A stretch of 64,000 nt of DNA from PALSA-693 sp963781155 (GCA_963781155.1 CAWAEC010000014.1:496001-560000), one strand, 5' to 3'; positions 25,655-36,170 are shown, numbered from the stretch's first letter. Numbers and translations are program-made. The notes: generated by a model from the sequence alone, not told the origin.

Positions 25655-27127
25655 CGGCAAGGCGGAACTGCTCCGACCGGGGTTCTCTTCGCCGCGCCGC
25701 GCTGGTCGGGGGCGCCACAGCCCTGCTCGTTGTCCTGACGGCGACCGGATGCGGCGCGAGTGGGGTCGCCCCGGGCGCAGCCGCCCGCCTCGTCGACCAC
25801 CGTTGGCTCGGGCTCGGTGGTCACCGGCGACACCACCAGCACATCCTTCAACGAACGTGCGGGCCCGGAAGCCAGCTGGGTCACCTACAACCGGGGGGCC
25901 AGCCGCGCCGGTCTCGACCCGACCTCGCCGGCCGCAGGGACCGTGACGTCTGACTGGACGAGTGCGGAACTGGATGGCGACGTGTATGCCCAACCGTTGC
26001 TGGTCGGCTCGACGGTGATCGTGGCCACGGAGAACGACTCCGTCTACGCCCTCGACGCCGGAACCGGTGCAGCGCGATGGGTCCGGCATCTGGGAACGCC
26101 GGTTCCGGGCTCGTCGCTCCCCTGCGGGAACATCGATCCGTCGGGCATCACGGGCACCCCGGTGGTCGATACCGCCACCGGCCAGATCTGGGTGGTCTCC
26201 TTTTCCCCGCCCGCCCGCCACACCCTCTGGAGCCTGGACCTGGCCACCGGGAGGGTGACCAGCTCCCGCCCGGCCGACCCAGCCGGCGCCGACGCACGGG
26301 CGGAGCAGCAGCGCGGCGCCCTGCTCCTGGACGCCAACACGGTGTACATCCCGTACGGGGGCCTGTACGGAGACTGCTCCGACTATCACGGCTGGGTCGT
26401 CGGATTCAGCACCAGCGAGCCGGGTGACCTGAGCCCCGTGACGTGGGAGACGGGTGACGCCCAGGCCGGGGTGTGGGCTCCGCGGGGAGCGATGCTGGCC
26501 CCGGACGGGAACATCCTGGTCGCGACAGGCAACGGCACACCCACCAACGTGGTCGGCGGGTCCGACAGCGTGGTCCGCCTGTCCCCAACCTTAAATGTCA
26601 ACAGTAGCTTTACCCCTGCCAACTACGCCCAGCTGTCCGCCGGCGATGTCGATCTCGGTTCGACCGCACCTGCCCTCGTCAGCGGGCTGGTCTTCCAGGT
26701 GGGGAAGCAAGGCGTGGGTTATCTGCTCTCCCTCGGAAATCTGGGCGGCGTCGGCGGACAGCTGGCGTCCGCTCGAGTGTGTACCGGGGGCTTCGGGGGC
26801 GCCGCGGTCGACGCGGATGAGGTGTTCGTCTCGTGTTTTGACGGGCTGTATGCCGTCCGCGTAACTCCCGGCGGTTCGGGGTCGGGCCCGGGCCTGGCTG
26901 TCGCCTGGTCGCTGCCCGGTTCTCATCCGGGTCCCCCGATCATCGCCGGAGGCCAGGTGTGGACGATCGAATCGGCCGGTGCGCTGGTTGGGGTGTCCGA
27001 GACGGCGGGCGTGGTCCGAAGCCGGTTGCCGATCCAGGTGGCGGGATCCTTTCCGAGCCCGGCTGCGGCGGGCGGCCTGCTCGTGGCGCCGGACGGTGTC
27101 CGCGTCGAGGGCTTCAAAGGTGTCTGA
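25651..27127 (+). CDS. PQQ-like beta-propeller lipoprotein (frame break near the N-terminus)
   Basis: A lipoprotein signal 'RRAALVGGATALLVVLTATGC' has the lipobox L-T-A-T-G-C; I split the motif here as RRAALVGGATALL then VVLTATGC. It is read in one frame and joins by a frame change near 25770 to 450 residues of beta-propeller. Blade repeats include 'GDVYAQPLLVGSTVIVATEN', 'SVYALDAGTGAARWVRHLGT' and 'GITGTPVVDTATGQIWVV'. PQQ-type blades are visible, but quinone-binding residues typical of dehydrogenases are not, so this may be a BamB-like or other non-enzymatic propeller. No clear start codon was found. It sits where mycobacteria carry a rhomboid gene. Confidence 0.72.
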
Positions 27128-27162
27128 AGCCGGTCCTGTCGTGGCTCTAGTCTGAGACCGCC

Positions 27163-27975
27163 ATGGACGACCGGCCGATCGGCATGTTCGACAGCGGATT
27201 CGGCGGCCTCACGGTGGCCCGGGCGCTCATCGACCTCCTGCCCGAGGAGAACCTGGTGTACATCGGCGACACGGGCCGGTATCCCTACGGCCCGCGCCCG
27301 CTCGACGAGGTGCGGCGATTCGCCCGTCAAATCACGGGCAAGCTGGTCGGCGAACACGACGTAAAGATGGTCGTGGTGGCCTGCAACACCGCCGCGGCCG
27401 CCGGCCTCGACCGCCTGTGCGTGGGGCGGGACGTACCCGTCATGAGCGTCATCGAACCGGGGCTGCGTGCGGCCTTGCGGGCCACGGAGACGGGCCGGGT
27501 GGGCGTGATCGGCACGGTTGGCACCATCCGCTCTGGCGCCTATCAGCGCGCCGTGAAGGGCCTGGAGCACCCCGACGAGATCGAGCTCACCTGCGCCGCC
27601 TGCCCGGGCTTCGTCGAGTTCGTCGAGCGGGGAGAGACCGGCTCCGATCAGGTGTACGTGCTTGCCGAGCGACTGCTCGCCCCCATCCGCGAGGCGAAGG
27701 TGGACACCCTGCTGCTGGGTTGCACGCATTACCCGTTCCTGGCCAGGACGATTAGCGACGTGGTGGGCCGCGAGGTCGTGCTCGTGAGCTCCGCGGACGA
27801 GACGGCCTTCGAGCTGCGAGCCGCGCTGGACGGGACCGACCTCAGCCGGGGCCGGGGCCAGATTGGCGTCCACCTCTGGATCTCTTCCGGAGACACGAAG
27901 ACCTTTCGTCGGTTGGGCCGACGGCTGCTCGGCCCCGAAATCGACCAGGTCCAGGCGTGGGACCCGTCGCGGTGA
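27163..27975 (+). CDS. murI: Glutamate racemase
   Basis: 270 residues. 'PIGMFDSGFGGLTVARAL' is the family start. The two catalytic cysteines are Cys74 in 'VVVACNTAAAA' and Cys187 in 'LLLGCTHYPFL'. The enzyme interconverts L- and D-glutamate to supply D-Glu for peptidoglycan. It lies in the mec-cysO-cysM-x-murI-rph-rdgB order known from mycobacteria, and rph starts 7 bp after its stop codon. Confidence 0.96.
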   Translation: MDDRPIGMFDSGFGGLTVARALIDLLPEENLVYIGDTGRYPYGPRPLDEVRRFARQITGKLVGEHDVKMVVVACNTAAAAGLDRLCVGRDVPVMSVIEPGLRAALRATETGRVGVIGTVGTIRSGAYQRAVKGLEHPDEIELTCAACPGFVEFVERGETGSDQVYVLAERLLAPIREAKVDTLLLGCTHYPFLARTISDVVGREVVLVSSADETAFELRAALDGTDLSRGRGQIGVHLWISSGDTKTFRRLGRRLLGPEIDQVQAWDPSR

Positions 27976-27982
27976 GACAGCC

Positions 27983-28729
27983 ATGACTGGACTGCGAGCT
28001 GACGGGCGGGAACCGGATGACCTCCGTCCGGTCGAGCTGGCACGGGACTTCACCGAGTTCGCGGCTGGCTCGGTCCTCATCCGGATGGGAAAGACGGCGG
28101 TGTTGTGCACTGCGTCAGTTGCCGACGAAGTGCCCCGGTGGATGCGGAACACGGGACGGGGCTGGGTGACAGCCGAGTACTCCATGTTGCCCGGATCGTC
28201 GCCCGAGCGCATCGACCGAGAAGCGGCCCGCGGTCGCCAGTCGGGGCGGACCCAGGAGATCCAGCGCCTGATCGGCCGGTCGTTGCGCGCTGTCACCGAT
28301 CTGGAAGCCATGGGCGAGGTCCAGATCACTCTGGACTGCGACGTGCTCCAAGCCGACGGGGGGACCAGGACTGCCAGCATCTGCGGCGCGTACGTGGCCC
28401 TCCACGATGCCTGCACCCGTTTGATCAAGCTCGGCCGGATGCGGACGCACCCCCTCCGGGAAGCTTGCGCGGCTGTGTCGGTCGGGGTGGTCGATGCGCT
28501 GCCCATGCTCGACCTCGCGTACAGCGAGGACAGCCGGGCCGAAGTGGATATGAACGTGGTCATGACCTCATCGGGACGCTTCGTCGAGGTCCAGGGCACC
28601 GCCGAAGGCACGCCATACAGCCGGGCCGAGCTCGACGAGTTGCTCTCCCTGGCCGAGCATGGCATCGCGTCGCTGCTTGACTACCAGGCAGCTGCGCTTG
28701 CCGACCCGCCGGTGCTCCGGTCGCGGTGA
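27983..28729 (+). CDS. rph: Ribonuclease PH
   Basis: 248 residues from ATG 27983. Motifs include 'GSVLIRMGKTAVLCTASV', 'GWVTAEYSMLPGSSPER' (phosphate/RNA-binding) and 'RTQEIQRLIGRSLRAV', the RNase PH dimer interface, plus 'SEDSRAEVDMNVVMTSSGRF'. It is a phosphorolytic 3-prime exoribonuclease that trims tRNA. Its TGA overlaps the GTG start of rdgB (GTGA), so translation is coupled. Confidence 0.96.
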   Translation: MTGLRADGREPDDLRPVELARDFTEFAAGSVLIRMGKTAVLCTASVADEVPRWMRNTGRGWVTAEYSMLPGSSPERIDREAARGRQSGRTQEIQRLIGRSLRAVTDLEAMGEVQITLDCDVLQADGGTRTASICGAYVALHDACTRLIKLGRMRTHPLREACAAVSVGVVDALPMLDLAYSEDSRAEVDMNVVMTSSGRFVEVQGTAEGTPYSRAELDELLSLAEHGIASLLDYQAAALADPPVLRSR

Positions 28730-29315
28730 CTCGGCTCGAATTCGTCCTGGCCACCGCCAACCCGGACAAGGCCCGCGAGATCGCGGACATCCTGGGTGCC
28801 TCGGTGATCCTCCGTCCCCGGCCGCCGTGGGTGCCTGAGGTGGACGAGACGGGGACACCCTCCTGGCCAACGCCCGCCTCAAGGCACATGCGCTGGTCGC
28901 TGCGACCGGGCTCGCGGCCATCGCGGACGACACGGGGCTCGAAGTCGACGACCTCGACGGCGCCCCCGGGGTGTTCTCGTCCCGGTACGCCGGGAGCGAC
29001 GCCACCTACGCAGACAACGTGGCGAAACTCCTCGCGGCCCTCTCCGGGGTGCGCGAGCCGAGGCCAGCCCGATTCCGTACGGTCGCAGTAGCAGCGCGGC
29101 CGGACGGCCGGGAGACCACCGCAGAAGGCGTGGTGGAAGGCCACATCGCCCCAGAAGCTCGAGGCCAGGGCGGCTTCGGTTACGACCCCGTCTTCGTTCC
29201 CGCTGACGGCGACGGCCGCACATTTGCAGAGATGTCTTCGGACGAGAAGCACCTGGTTTCTCACCGGGGTCGCGCCTTTCGTGCCCTGGCCGCAGAACTC
29301 AGCCGCGACGACTAA
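28726..29315 (+). CDS. rdgB: XTP/dITP pyrophosphatase RdgB (one-base frame break)
   Basis: The start is GTG 28726. The first part 'LEFVLATANPDKAREIADIL' and 'PPWVPEVDETG' is in frame 1. At ACGGGGACACC (about 28850-28860) one G appears to be missing: adding it gives E-T-G-D-T-L-L-A-N and joins the second frame 'LAAIADDTGLEVDDLDGAPG', 'VFSSRYAG', 'GGFGYDPVFVPADGDGRTFA' and 'SHRGRAFRAL'. This is the complete HAM1-family house-cleaning enzyme, which removes non-canonical purine NTPs. The homopolymer position argues for a sequencing error. Confidence 0.9.
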
Positions 29316-29454
29316 ACGGGTCCGCGGTTGGACCGCGGGTGAGGAAGCCTCGCATCCCGGGCTCTCCTCGCCGCCAAGTGCGAGCAGGATCCGAACTGAC
29401 CGAAAGCCGGAATCCAAGATTCTCGGCGGTTCCTGTGCGATCATAGCGGCGAAC

Positions 29455-30774
29455 GTGTCAGATCATGCAGACGCCGAAGGGGTGCCTGATCGTGTCGCCA
29501 CGGCACCATCAGGCTGGGCGACCGGAACCGCGGTGCGCGCCTCGCCTGGAGTGTCGGACGTCCCGGACGCCGATCCGTCCACCCCGCCGGGTATCGCACT
29601 CGAACGAGGCCCTGATCCGACGCCAACTGGTCAAACTTCGCTCAACGGTAGCGGCGCTGCCCGTCCGCACCGCGGACTGCGCAGGTTGCTGCCCGCCCCC
29701 ATCTGGCAGGTAGGACGGCTCCTCGTCCTCGCCCTCATCATCGAGTATGCGGTCGTTCCCCAGCTGGCCGGGCCGCGGAAGGTCGCGCACCTGTTGACTG
29801 ACGTCAACCCGTTGCTGCTGCTGGCTGGCGTCGGCCTCGAGGCGGGGGCCTTGCTGTGCTACGCCCAACTGACCCGCACCGTCCTGCCCAGTGGCAACGG
29901 CCTCAACCTCTTCACGGTGCAGCGCATCCAGCTATCGACGTTGTCCGTCAGCCACTGTGCACCGGGCGGGTCGGCGACCGGGACCGCTCTCGGTTACCGG
30001 CTGATGACCCAAGCGGGGGTACCCCGCAGCGACGTCGGCTTCGCCCTCGCCATGCAAGGCATCGGTTCAGCACTGGTCCTGAATCTCTTGTTGTGGATCG
30101 CGCTGATCGTGTCCATCCCGCTGTGGGGCTTCTCGCCCCTGTACCTCGCCGCCGCCGCGGTTGGGCTGGTCCTCCTGGCCGCGGCCGGCGTGCTGATCTT
30201 CCTCTTCACCCGGGGCGAGCAGTGGGTTGGCGTCAGGCTGGAGCGCATCGCCGGCCGGGTGCCGTTCGTAGACGGACTGGCGCTCCGACGCTTCTTCGAG
30301 GAGGTGGCGGCTCGGCTCGAGGAAGTGGGCCAGCAGCGCCGGGTCCTACTCCGGGCGGTCTTGTGGGCTGGCGCCAACTGGTTGCTGGATGCGGCCTCCC
30401 TGGCCGTGTTCGTGGGCGCGTTCGGGCACTGGGTCAACCCCGACGGTCTCCTGGTCGCCTATGGACTGGCCAACGTGCTGGCCGTCATCCCGATCACGCC
30501 CGGGGGTCTTGGCGTGGTGGAAGCCACCCTGACGTCCGTGCTGGTTGGCTTCGGGACCCCTCCGGGAGTGGCGACTCTGGGCGTGGTGGCCTACCGCCTG
30601 GTCAACTTCTGGCTCCCCATACCCCTCGGCGGCCTGGCGTACCTGTCCCTCCAGGTCAAGACGGGTCACCCCGCCGGCGAGAGTTCCAGCGGGACGGGAC
30701 GGATGCTCGGCGGGCGAGTTCCGGTTCCCGGTTGGTATTCAGCCTGGAGGCTTCGCCGTGAGCCGAGCTCCTGA
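29455..30774 (+). CDS. YbhN/LPG_synthase_TM-family integral membrane protein
   Basis: 439 residues from GTG 29455, with a polar N-terminal tail of about 80 residues followed by about eight membrane helices. The conserved core 'STLSVSHCAPGGSATGTALG' and 'ITPGGLGVVEATLTSVLVGF' identifies the UPF0104/YbhN (PF03706) family, related to the flippase part of MprF. Members without the catalytic domain are thought to move lipids or lipid-linked sugars; the substrate is unknown. It has no partner gene here that fixes its role. The start is uncertain because the tail is poorly conserved. Confidence 0.8.
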   Translation: MSDHADAEGVPDRVATAPSGWATGTAVRASPGVSDVPDADPSTPPGIALERGPDPTPTGQTSLNGSGAARPHRGLRRLLPAPIWQVGRLLVLALIIEYAVVPQLAGPRKVAHLLTDVNPLLLLAGVGLEAGALLCYAQLTRTVLPSGNGLNLFTVQRIQLSTLSVSHCAPGGSATGTALGYRLMTQAGVPRSDVGFALAMQGIGSALVLNLLLWIALIVSIPLWGFSPLYLAAAAVGLVLLAAAGVLIFLFTRGEQWVGVRLERIAGRVPFVDGLALRRFFEEVAARLEEVGQQRRVLLRAVLWAGANWLLDAASLAVFVGAFGHWVNPDGLLVAYGLANVLAVIPITPGGLGVVEATLTSVLVGFGTPPGVATLGVVAYRLVNFWLPIPLGGLAYLSLQVKTGHPAGESSSGTGRMLGGRVPVPGWYSAWRLRREPSS

Positions 30775-30789
30775 CGGCGGCCAACGACT

Positions 30790-31940
30790 CTACGGCGTGC
30801 TCATCCAGCCGGAGACGTCGGCGATGATCTGGGCGGTACCGCCGCTGAGGAAGAAGTCGACCTTCCCATCCGCGCCCACGGGGGCAATGACCAGGTTGGG
30901 GACGGTCTCGCCGGCGACGAAGTTCAGACTCGCAGTGGGGAGACGCCGACGCCGTCGGGGTAGACAGTGATGAACCCTGGAGCGGTGGGCTGCGTCACCG
31001 CTACGTTCAAAATAACCGCTCCTATCCCGGAGACCGGCAGACCGCCCACACCGAGCACCGAAAGACTGACCGGGGGTTTGTTCGCGAGCACTGGTCCGAT
31101 GGTGCCGCCGGTGCCGTTGCGGGTGTCGAGGATGCGAGCCGGCGTCACGGGCGTCAACCCGCCGCCGCCGGCCGGGGTACCGGACGCGAACCAGCCGGAG
31201 ACGTCCGCGATGATCTGGGCGGTGCCGCCGCTGAGCAAGAAGTCGACTTTCCCGTCCGCGCCAACCGGGGCGATGACCAGGTTGGGAACCGTCTCGCCGG
31301 CCGTGAAATTCAAGTTGGAGGTAGTGGGGATGCTGCTGACGCCGTCGGGATAGACAGTGATGAACCCGGGGGCGGTGGGGTGCGTCACGGTCACGTTCAG
31401 GACAACCGCTCCCATCCCGGAGGACGGTAACCCGCCCACGCCCAGCACGGACAGGCTGAGAGGGGGTTGGCTAGCCATTACCGGTCCGGTGATGCCGCCG
31501 GTGCCGTTTCGGGTGTCCAGGAGGCGAGCCGGTGTGACCGGTGTGAGCCCGCCGGCCGTGGGGGTGCCGGACGCGAACCAGCCGGACACGTCCGCGATGA
31601 TCTGGGCGGTCCCGCTGCTGAGGAAGAAGTCGACTTTGCCGTCCGCGCCCACGGGGGCAATGACCAGGTTGGGGACGGTCTCGCCGGCGACGAAGTTGAG
31701 GCTTGCAGTGGGTGGAACGCCAACCCCGTCGGGGTAGACCGTGATGAACCCGGGGGCGGTGGGCTGCGTCACGGTCACGTTCAGGACAACCGCTCCCATC
31801 CCGGAGGACGGTAACCCGCCCACGCCCAGCACGGACAGGCTGAGAGGGGGTTGGCTAGCCATTACCGGTCCGGTGACGCCGCCGGTGCCGTTTCGGGTGT
31901 CCAGGAGGCGAGCCGGTGTGACGGGCACCAGGCCGCCCGG
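30790..31940 (-). repeat. Three tandem DNA repeats of about 375-385 bp
   Basis: The three PARLLDTR domains are also strongly similar in DNA: long identical stretches recur, such as 31441-31512 and 31821-31892. Copies span roughly 31556-31940, 31178-31555 and 30790-31177. Recent tandem duplication or gene conversion is implied, and the region is prone to copy-number change. Confidence 0.8.
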
Positions 31941-33584
31941 GAGGGTCGGCCCGAACATGCGAATGACGCCGATGCCTTCGTCGCCGCCAACGACGGGGGC
32001 CTGACCGGCGGTGACGATCTTGTCGTCGGCCTGGACGGCCACTGCTGCCGCCGCCGCAGGCGCACCAACGAAAGATCGTTGTGCCACGCCGCCGGTGCCG
32101 AAGTTGGAGTCGACGGCGCCAGTGGCCACGTTGTAGACAGCCACGACCATGGCTTCGCCCGTACCTACATCGGGGGACGTGCCCGCGGCGACGAGGAGGC
32201 TGCCCCCGGGCGAAAGAGCGACGGCGTCGAGTTCGTCAGAATTGCCCGTGGCCGGCTGCCCCACGACCTGGCCGCCACTGCCGAAGGACGCGTCAGGGGT
32301 GCCGTCGGGCTGGAACTGGGCCAGCAGGAAGGCCGAGTTTGCCTGCCCGGAGACATCGGATCCGACGGCGACCACGTTCCCGTTTGCAAGCGCAGTCACA
32401 CCATTGGCGACGGAACCATTGGTGGGGGACTGCACGGCACCCGAGGTTCCAAAGTTCGTGTCGGGTCCGGTCGCGGTCAGGGCCAGGATGGTCAGGTACT
32501 GGTTTCCACCCGCGTCGCTGTACCCACCGGCCATGATGTCACCCGCATCGGCCGGCCCCTTCGGTACCACGGCAACCGAGTTGAATGCTGCCTGGCTGTT
32601 GCCGGCGAGAGCAAACGTCTTGACGTACCCGGTGACGTCAAACGACGTGTCCAGGGCGCCCGACGGGCTCAAGCGGGCCACGAGACCTTCAGGCGTGCCG
32701 GAGAAGGTCACCGTCTGGCCGGCTATCACGATGTTGCCCTTGGCGTCGAGGGTGACGGCGTTGAACTGTCCCGAAGCAACCTGGCTGACCGTCGCAGCAG
32801 CCGGGTTCGTGCTCGTGGTCGTCAGCGTGGCCGGAACCGATATCAAGGCGGTCGTCGAGTTGCTGACGAACGTGATCGTGGCGCCGCTTGGGATCCCGGT
32901 CCCGCAGATGGCCGCGCCGACGTCGGCGGGGCCAAACAGCGTGCCCTTGTCCAGGACGACCGTCGTCGACCCACTGTTGAGTGTCAGACTCACTGAGCGG
33001 GTCGTCGCTGCCCGCAGATCGCTGGTGAAAACGGGGCTACCGGTGGGCGTGTACTCCGCGACTACGGGTACGGGCGCCGCAGCACCGCCGCAGGAAACCA
33101 GCGACGAGTTGGTATAGCCGGCCGCGATCACGTTGCCGGTGCTCGGCACCGTCGTCACCGCCAGAGCCCCCCCGGTAAACGCCGCGACGGAGCCGTTGAC
33201 TCCGAACGCCGTGTCGACGGCGCCGGGCCCGGTGAACATGCCCACCTGGAACTCCGATGGAGCGCCCGAGCTACCCGACACCACGACATTGCCCGAGTCC
33301 GCCAACGGCGCGGCAGGCGGGGCAGGGGTCGGGACGACCGCCACTCCCGTTGCGCCGTCGCTACTGCCGGAGAGAACGGTCCCGGCCGAGCCAAACTGGG
33401 GGTCGAGTGAACCGGCACCGGCCGCGGTGGCCGCAGCCGCCGTGCCGGGGTGGCTGGCTACGATCCCGCTCACGACGGTCGTTGACAGCAGCAACCCCGT
33501 CACGATGGCCGCGCAGCGGCGAGCCGGCGCACCGATCCGCACCCGGTCCCAACGGGCTCCGCGAGTCAACCCGGGCACGCCCAC
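30790..33584 (-). CDS. Exported protein with delta-60 repeats and three PARLLDTR domains
   Basis: About 930 residues. A signal sequence (positions 22-52, 'AAIVTGLLLSTTVVSGIVAS') precedes six delta-60-type repeats such as 'SLDPQFGSAGTV', 'VDTAFGVNGSV', 'PDTNFGTSGAV' and 'VDSNFGTGGVA', predicted as a beta-propeller. Three tandem domains of about 125 residues follow, each beginning 'PVTPARLLDTRNGTGG' and ending 'GTAQIIADVSGWF'. Near 30930 a C-run is one base short: adding a C (CCC-ACT) continues the third domain to 'SGWMSTP' and the stop at 30790. No LPXTG or membrane anchor is seen. A surface adhesion or extracellular role is likely but unproven. Confidence 0.82.
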
Positions 33585-33864
33585 AGAAGTCTTTCGGCGC
33601 GCCCCTGGTCCTCACTGGTTTCGGTTATATCACCGTGCTCCACCGGCGCGCCCGGCACCCTCGCCCTGTGCCTGTTGAGGTAACAGGTTTGCCCGACCGG
33701 GCAACCGCACGGAGAGAGGCTCGCCGGCGGGCGTCAGCCAGGCGGGCTACGTACCTCCCGGCCCGCCGGGGCCCGGTGGTACCGTGCAGGCGGTTTCTGG
33801 TTCCGCTGCGGCCGCCGTGCCCGGACGGAATCAGGCAAGCGTCGCGGTCGATGGGAACTGACGA

Positions 33865-34620
33865 ATGCAGTGTCTTTCGGTGATCGTCCCTTGTTACAAC
33901 GAGGGCGCGACGATCAAGGAGCTCTTGCTGCGAGTGCTCGAGTCCCCTTCCGTTGCCGAGGTAATTGTCGTTGACGACGGCTCCGACGACATGACCGTCT
34001 CGATGGCCGAATCCGTTTCTGACCCGCGCATCAGGCTGTTGCAACAGCCCCGCAACATGGGCAAAGGCGCAGCGCTACGCAAAGGATTTCGGGAAGCGAC
34101 CGCAGACTTCGTGATTGTTCAGGACGCCGACCTCGAGTACGACCCGGCGGAGTACGAGTGGCTGCTCGAGCCCCTGCTGCTCGGCAAGGCCGACGTGGTG
34201 TTCGGTTCACGCTTTGTCGGCGACCGGCCCCACCGGGTCCTGTACTTCTGGCATTCGGTCGGAAACCGGCTCCTGACCACTGCGTCCAACGCTTTCACCA
34301 ATCTGAATCTGACCGACATGGAATCCTGCTACAAGGTGTTTCGCCGGGAGGTCATCCAGGACCTGGAACTGCGTGAAGATCGGTTCGGCTTCGAGCCCGA
34401 GGTCACGGCCAAGGTCGCCAAAGGCGGTTGGCGTGTGTACGAAGTCGGTATCAGCTACTCCGGTCGCACCTACGCAGAGGGCAAGAAGATCGGCTGGCGA
34501 GACGGGTTGCACGCGGCTCGCTGTATCGTGCGCTACTCGGCGCTGTGGGACCGGGTCTTTCCTGGTCCGGCTCGGCGGGTAGACCGATTACCCCCCGGTC
34601 CGGGTACACCCCCGAGCTGA
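33865..34620 (+). CDS. Family 2 glycosyltransferase (DPM1/polyprenyl-phosphate type)
   Basis: 251 residues. The GT-A core reads 'LSVIVPCYNEGATIKELLLR', 'AEVIVVDDGSDD', the metal-binding 'IVQDADLEYDP' (D-x-D), and the acceptor region 'TDMESCYKVFRREVI' with 'FGFEPEVTAKVAKGG', typical of enzymes that move a sugar from a nucleotide onto polyprenyl phosphate. No C-terminal membrane segments are present. The likely product is a lipid-linked hexose used in envelope glycan assembly. It lies between the repeat protein and clpP and is transcribed with clpP. Confidence 0.85.
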   Translation: MQCLSVIVPCYNEGATIKELLLRVLESPSVAEVIVVDDGSDDMTVSMAESVSDPRIRLLQQPRNMGKGAALRKGFREATADFVIVQDADLEYDPAEYEWLLEPLLLGKADVVFGSRFVGDRPHRVLYFWHSVGNRLLTTASNAFTNLNLTDMESCYKVFRREVIQDLELREDRFGFEPEVTAKVAKGGWRVYEVGISYSGRTYAEGKKIGWRDGLHAARCIVRYSALWDRVFPGPARRVDRLPPGPGTPPS

Positions 34621-34726
34621 GAGGCAGGTGAGCCCGCGTCGCCTGTTCGGGAGGGCCGCGGCAACGGCTCCAGGATTCTGTCCCCGGCCGCAAGTCAGTG
34701 ACGCTCGAGCCGGTACCCTCACCAGT

Positions 34727-35341
34727 ATGTTGCTGCCTCAGTCCACGACGATTACGTCCCAGCTCGCCGGTGGCGACCGCGCCGGCGACATCTATCAGCG
34801 GCTGCTCAAGGAGCGCATCGTCTTCCTCGGGACAGAGGTCGACGACACCAGCGCCAACCTGATTTGCGCCCAGTTGCTCTTGCTGGCGGCCGAGGAGCCG
34901 GCCCGCGACATCAGCCTGTACATCAACTCGCCGGGCGGGTCTGTGACCGCCGGTTTGGCTATCTACGACACCATGCAGTTCGTGCCCTGTGACGTATCGA
35001 CAGTGTGTATGGGGCTCGCCGCCTCGATGGGCCAATTCCTGCTGTGCGCCGGGGCGAAGGGGAAGCGGTTTTCCCTTCCGCATTCACGGATTCTCATGCA
35101 CCAGCCATCCGGTCAGGCTCAGGGTCAGGCCGCCGACATCGCCATCCAGGCCGAGCAGATCGTCTACCTGAAGCGAATGATGGCGGAACGCATCGCCTAC
35201 CACACCGGGCAACCGGTCGAGCGGATCGAGGCGGATTCCGATCGCGACCGCTGGTTCACCGCGGCCGAGGCCCGCGACTACGGCTTCATCGACCAGGTCA
35301 TCGAGCGTGCCGCCGACGTGACGGAGCCGGCCTCCGTCTGA
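34727..35341 (+). CDS. clpP: ATP-dependent Clp protease proteolytic subunit
   Basis: 204 residues from ATG 34727; a GTG at 34628 would add 33 unsupported residues. The triad is Ser100 ('GLAASMGQ'), His125 ('SRILMHQPSG') and Asp174 ('DRDRWF'), each shifted by three relative to E. coli numbering. The head-tail dimer motif 'YINSPGGSVTAGLAIYDTMQ' is complete. No clpX or second clpP is adjacent. With ClpX it would degrade, among others, proteins carrying the tmRNA tag encoded at 22.2 kb. A tRNA-Leu gene faces it 16 bp beyond the stop. Confidence 0.95.
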   Translation: MLLPQSTTITSQLAGGDRAGDIYQRLLKERIVFLGTEVDDTSANLICAQLLLLAAEEPARDISLYINSPGGSVTAGLAIYDTMQFVPCDVSTVCMGLAASMGQFLLCAGAKGKRFSLPHSRILMHQPSGQAQGQAADIAIQAEQIVYLKRMMAERIAYHTGQPVERIEADSDRDRWFTAAEARDYGFIDQVIERAADVTEPASV

Positions 35342-35357
35342 GTGACCCGCAGGACGG

Positions 35358-35439
35358 TGCGGGCGAGAGGACTCGAACCTCCACCCCTCTCGGGACCAGG
35401 ACCTAAACCTGGCGCGTCTGCCAGTTTCGCCACGCCCGC
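35358..35439 (-). tRNA. tRNA-Leu (anticodon UAG)
   Basis: An 82-nt class II tRNA. Acceptor GCGGGCG pairs with CGCCCGC, the anticodon arm is CCAGG-TTTAGGT-CCTGG with TAG at the anticodon, there is a long variable arm (CCGAGAGGGG-type), and the T-arm contains GGTTCGAGTCC. CCA is not encoded (the 3-prime flank reads CCG). Confidence 0.95.
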
Positions 35440-36170
35440 GTGAGCCTGTGGCCGCCGACGTATGGTACACGGTGGCTTTGCTGGGCGGCGGTGTGCGGGC
35501 CACCGTGCCCACCTGTCTTGAAGTGGGCACGCTTGACGAAGGCGGGCACGGTTACTTGGTGAAAACCCGGGTGAATCTTGCCCACTTGGCGTGACCGTGC
35601 CCAGCCAGCAGCGGAGTGGGCAGCATGGGCAGCAGAGAGCAACAGCCAGGTGGGCCGGTGAGGCCAACCGAGCCGAACATGTCCCCGAGTCGCTGGGTCG
35701 CGACCCCCGAGCCCTGGCGGAGTGGGCCTCAAGGGGGCCGCGGCCCAATAAGAGAGACGACCGCATGGTTCCTGATACGCCCAGGGCCGGCCCCGAACCG
35801 GACACCTGGCCGTGTCGCTCGCCGATCCTGGTTCGGTAGGTCGTTCGGTGTCGGGGTCACACCCGGTGGCCGGGCAGATTCCGCTCTTCGGTCGACGTGT
35901 CAGAGGGGGGCACCGGGTCCGATCGTCTCGCCCGACGTCGCAGCGGCACCACGCCTCACGTGACCATGCACCCTTCGCTGTCCTTTCGCTCGCGTATCGT
36001 GGCCGTGTGCCGCCCCGCTGCCTGAGCCCCATCTGCTGGGGCGAAGGAGGAATGGGACGCTTCGGGCATGCTCCGGAGATACCGGATATTGGCTCTAAGC
36101 TGCACTTTTATGGCCAGTGGACAGGAGCGCAACCGCTAGTGGTCAAGATGGCGAGCCCGCCAGGCGCTCG
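35440..36170. other. About 730 bp without a supported gene
   Basis: Frames on both strands are low-complexity and lack motifs; one long minus-strand frame is only the tRNA read as protein and its extension. This gap precedes the polysaccharide exporter genes and presumably contains their promoter, but I could not assign -35/-10 boxes. Confidence 0.5.

Noticed and set aside
31851..32996. 381-residue plus-strand frame
   Set aside because: Antisense to the delta-60/PARLLDTR protein, with no recognisable features.
33585..33760. Possible c-di-GMP riboswitch upstream of the repeat protein (minus strand GGGCAAACC)
   Set aside because: Only the short GGGCAAACC element matches. The ACGCAAAGC partner and the second helix are missing.
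35278..35805. Minus-strand frame containing AGVAKLADAPG-type text
   Set aside because: This is the classic false protein made by translating a tRNA-Leu gene and its flanks.
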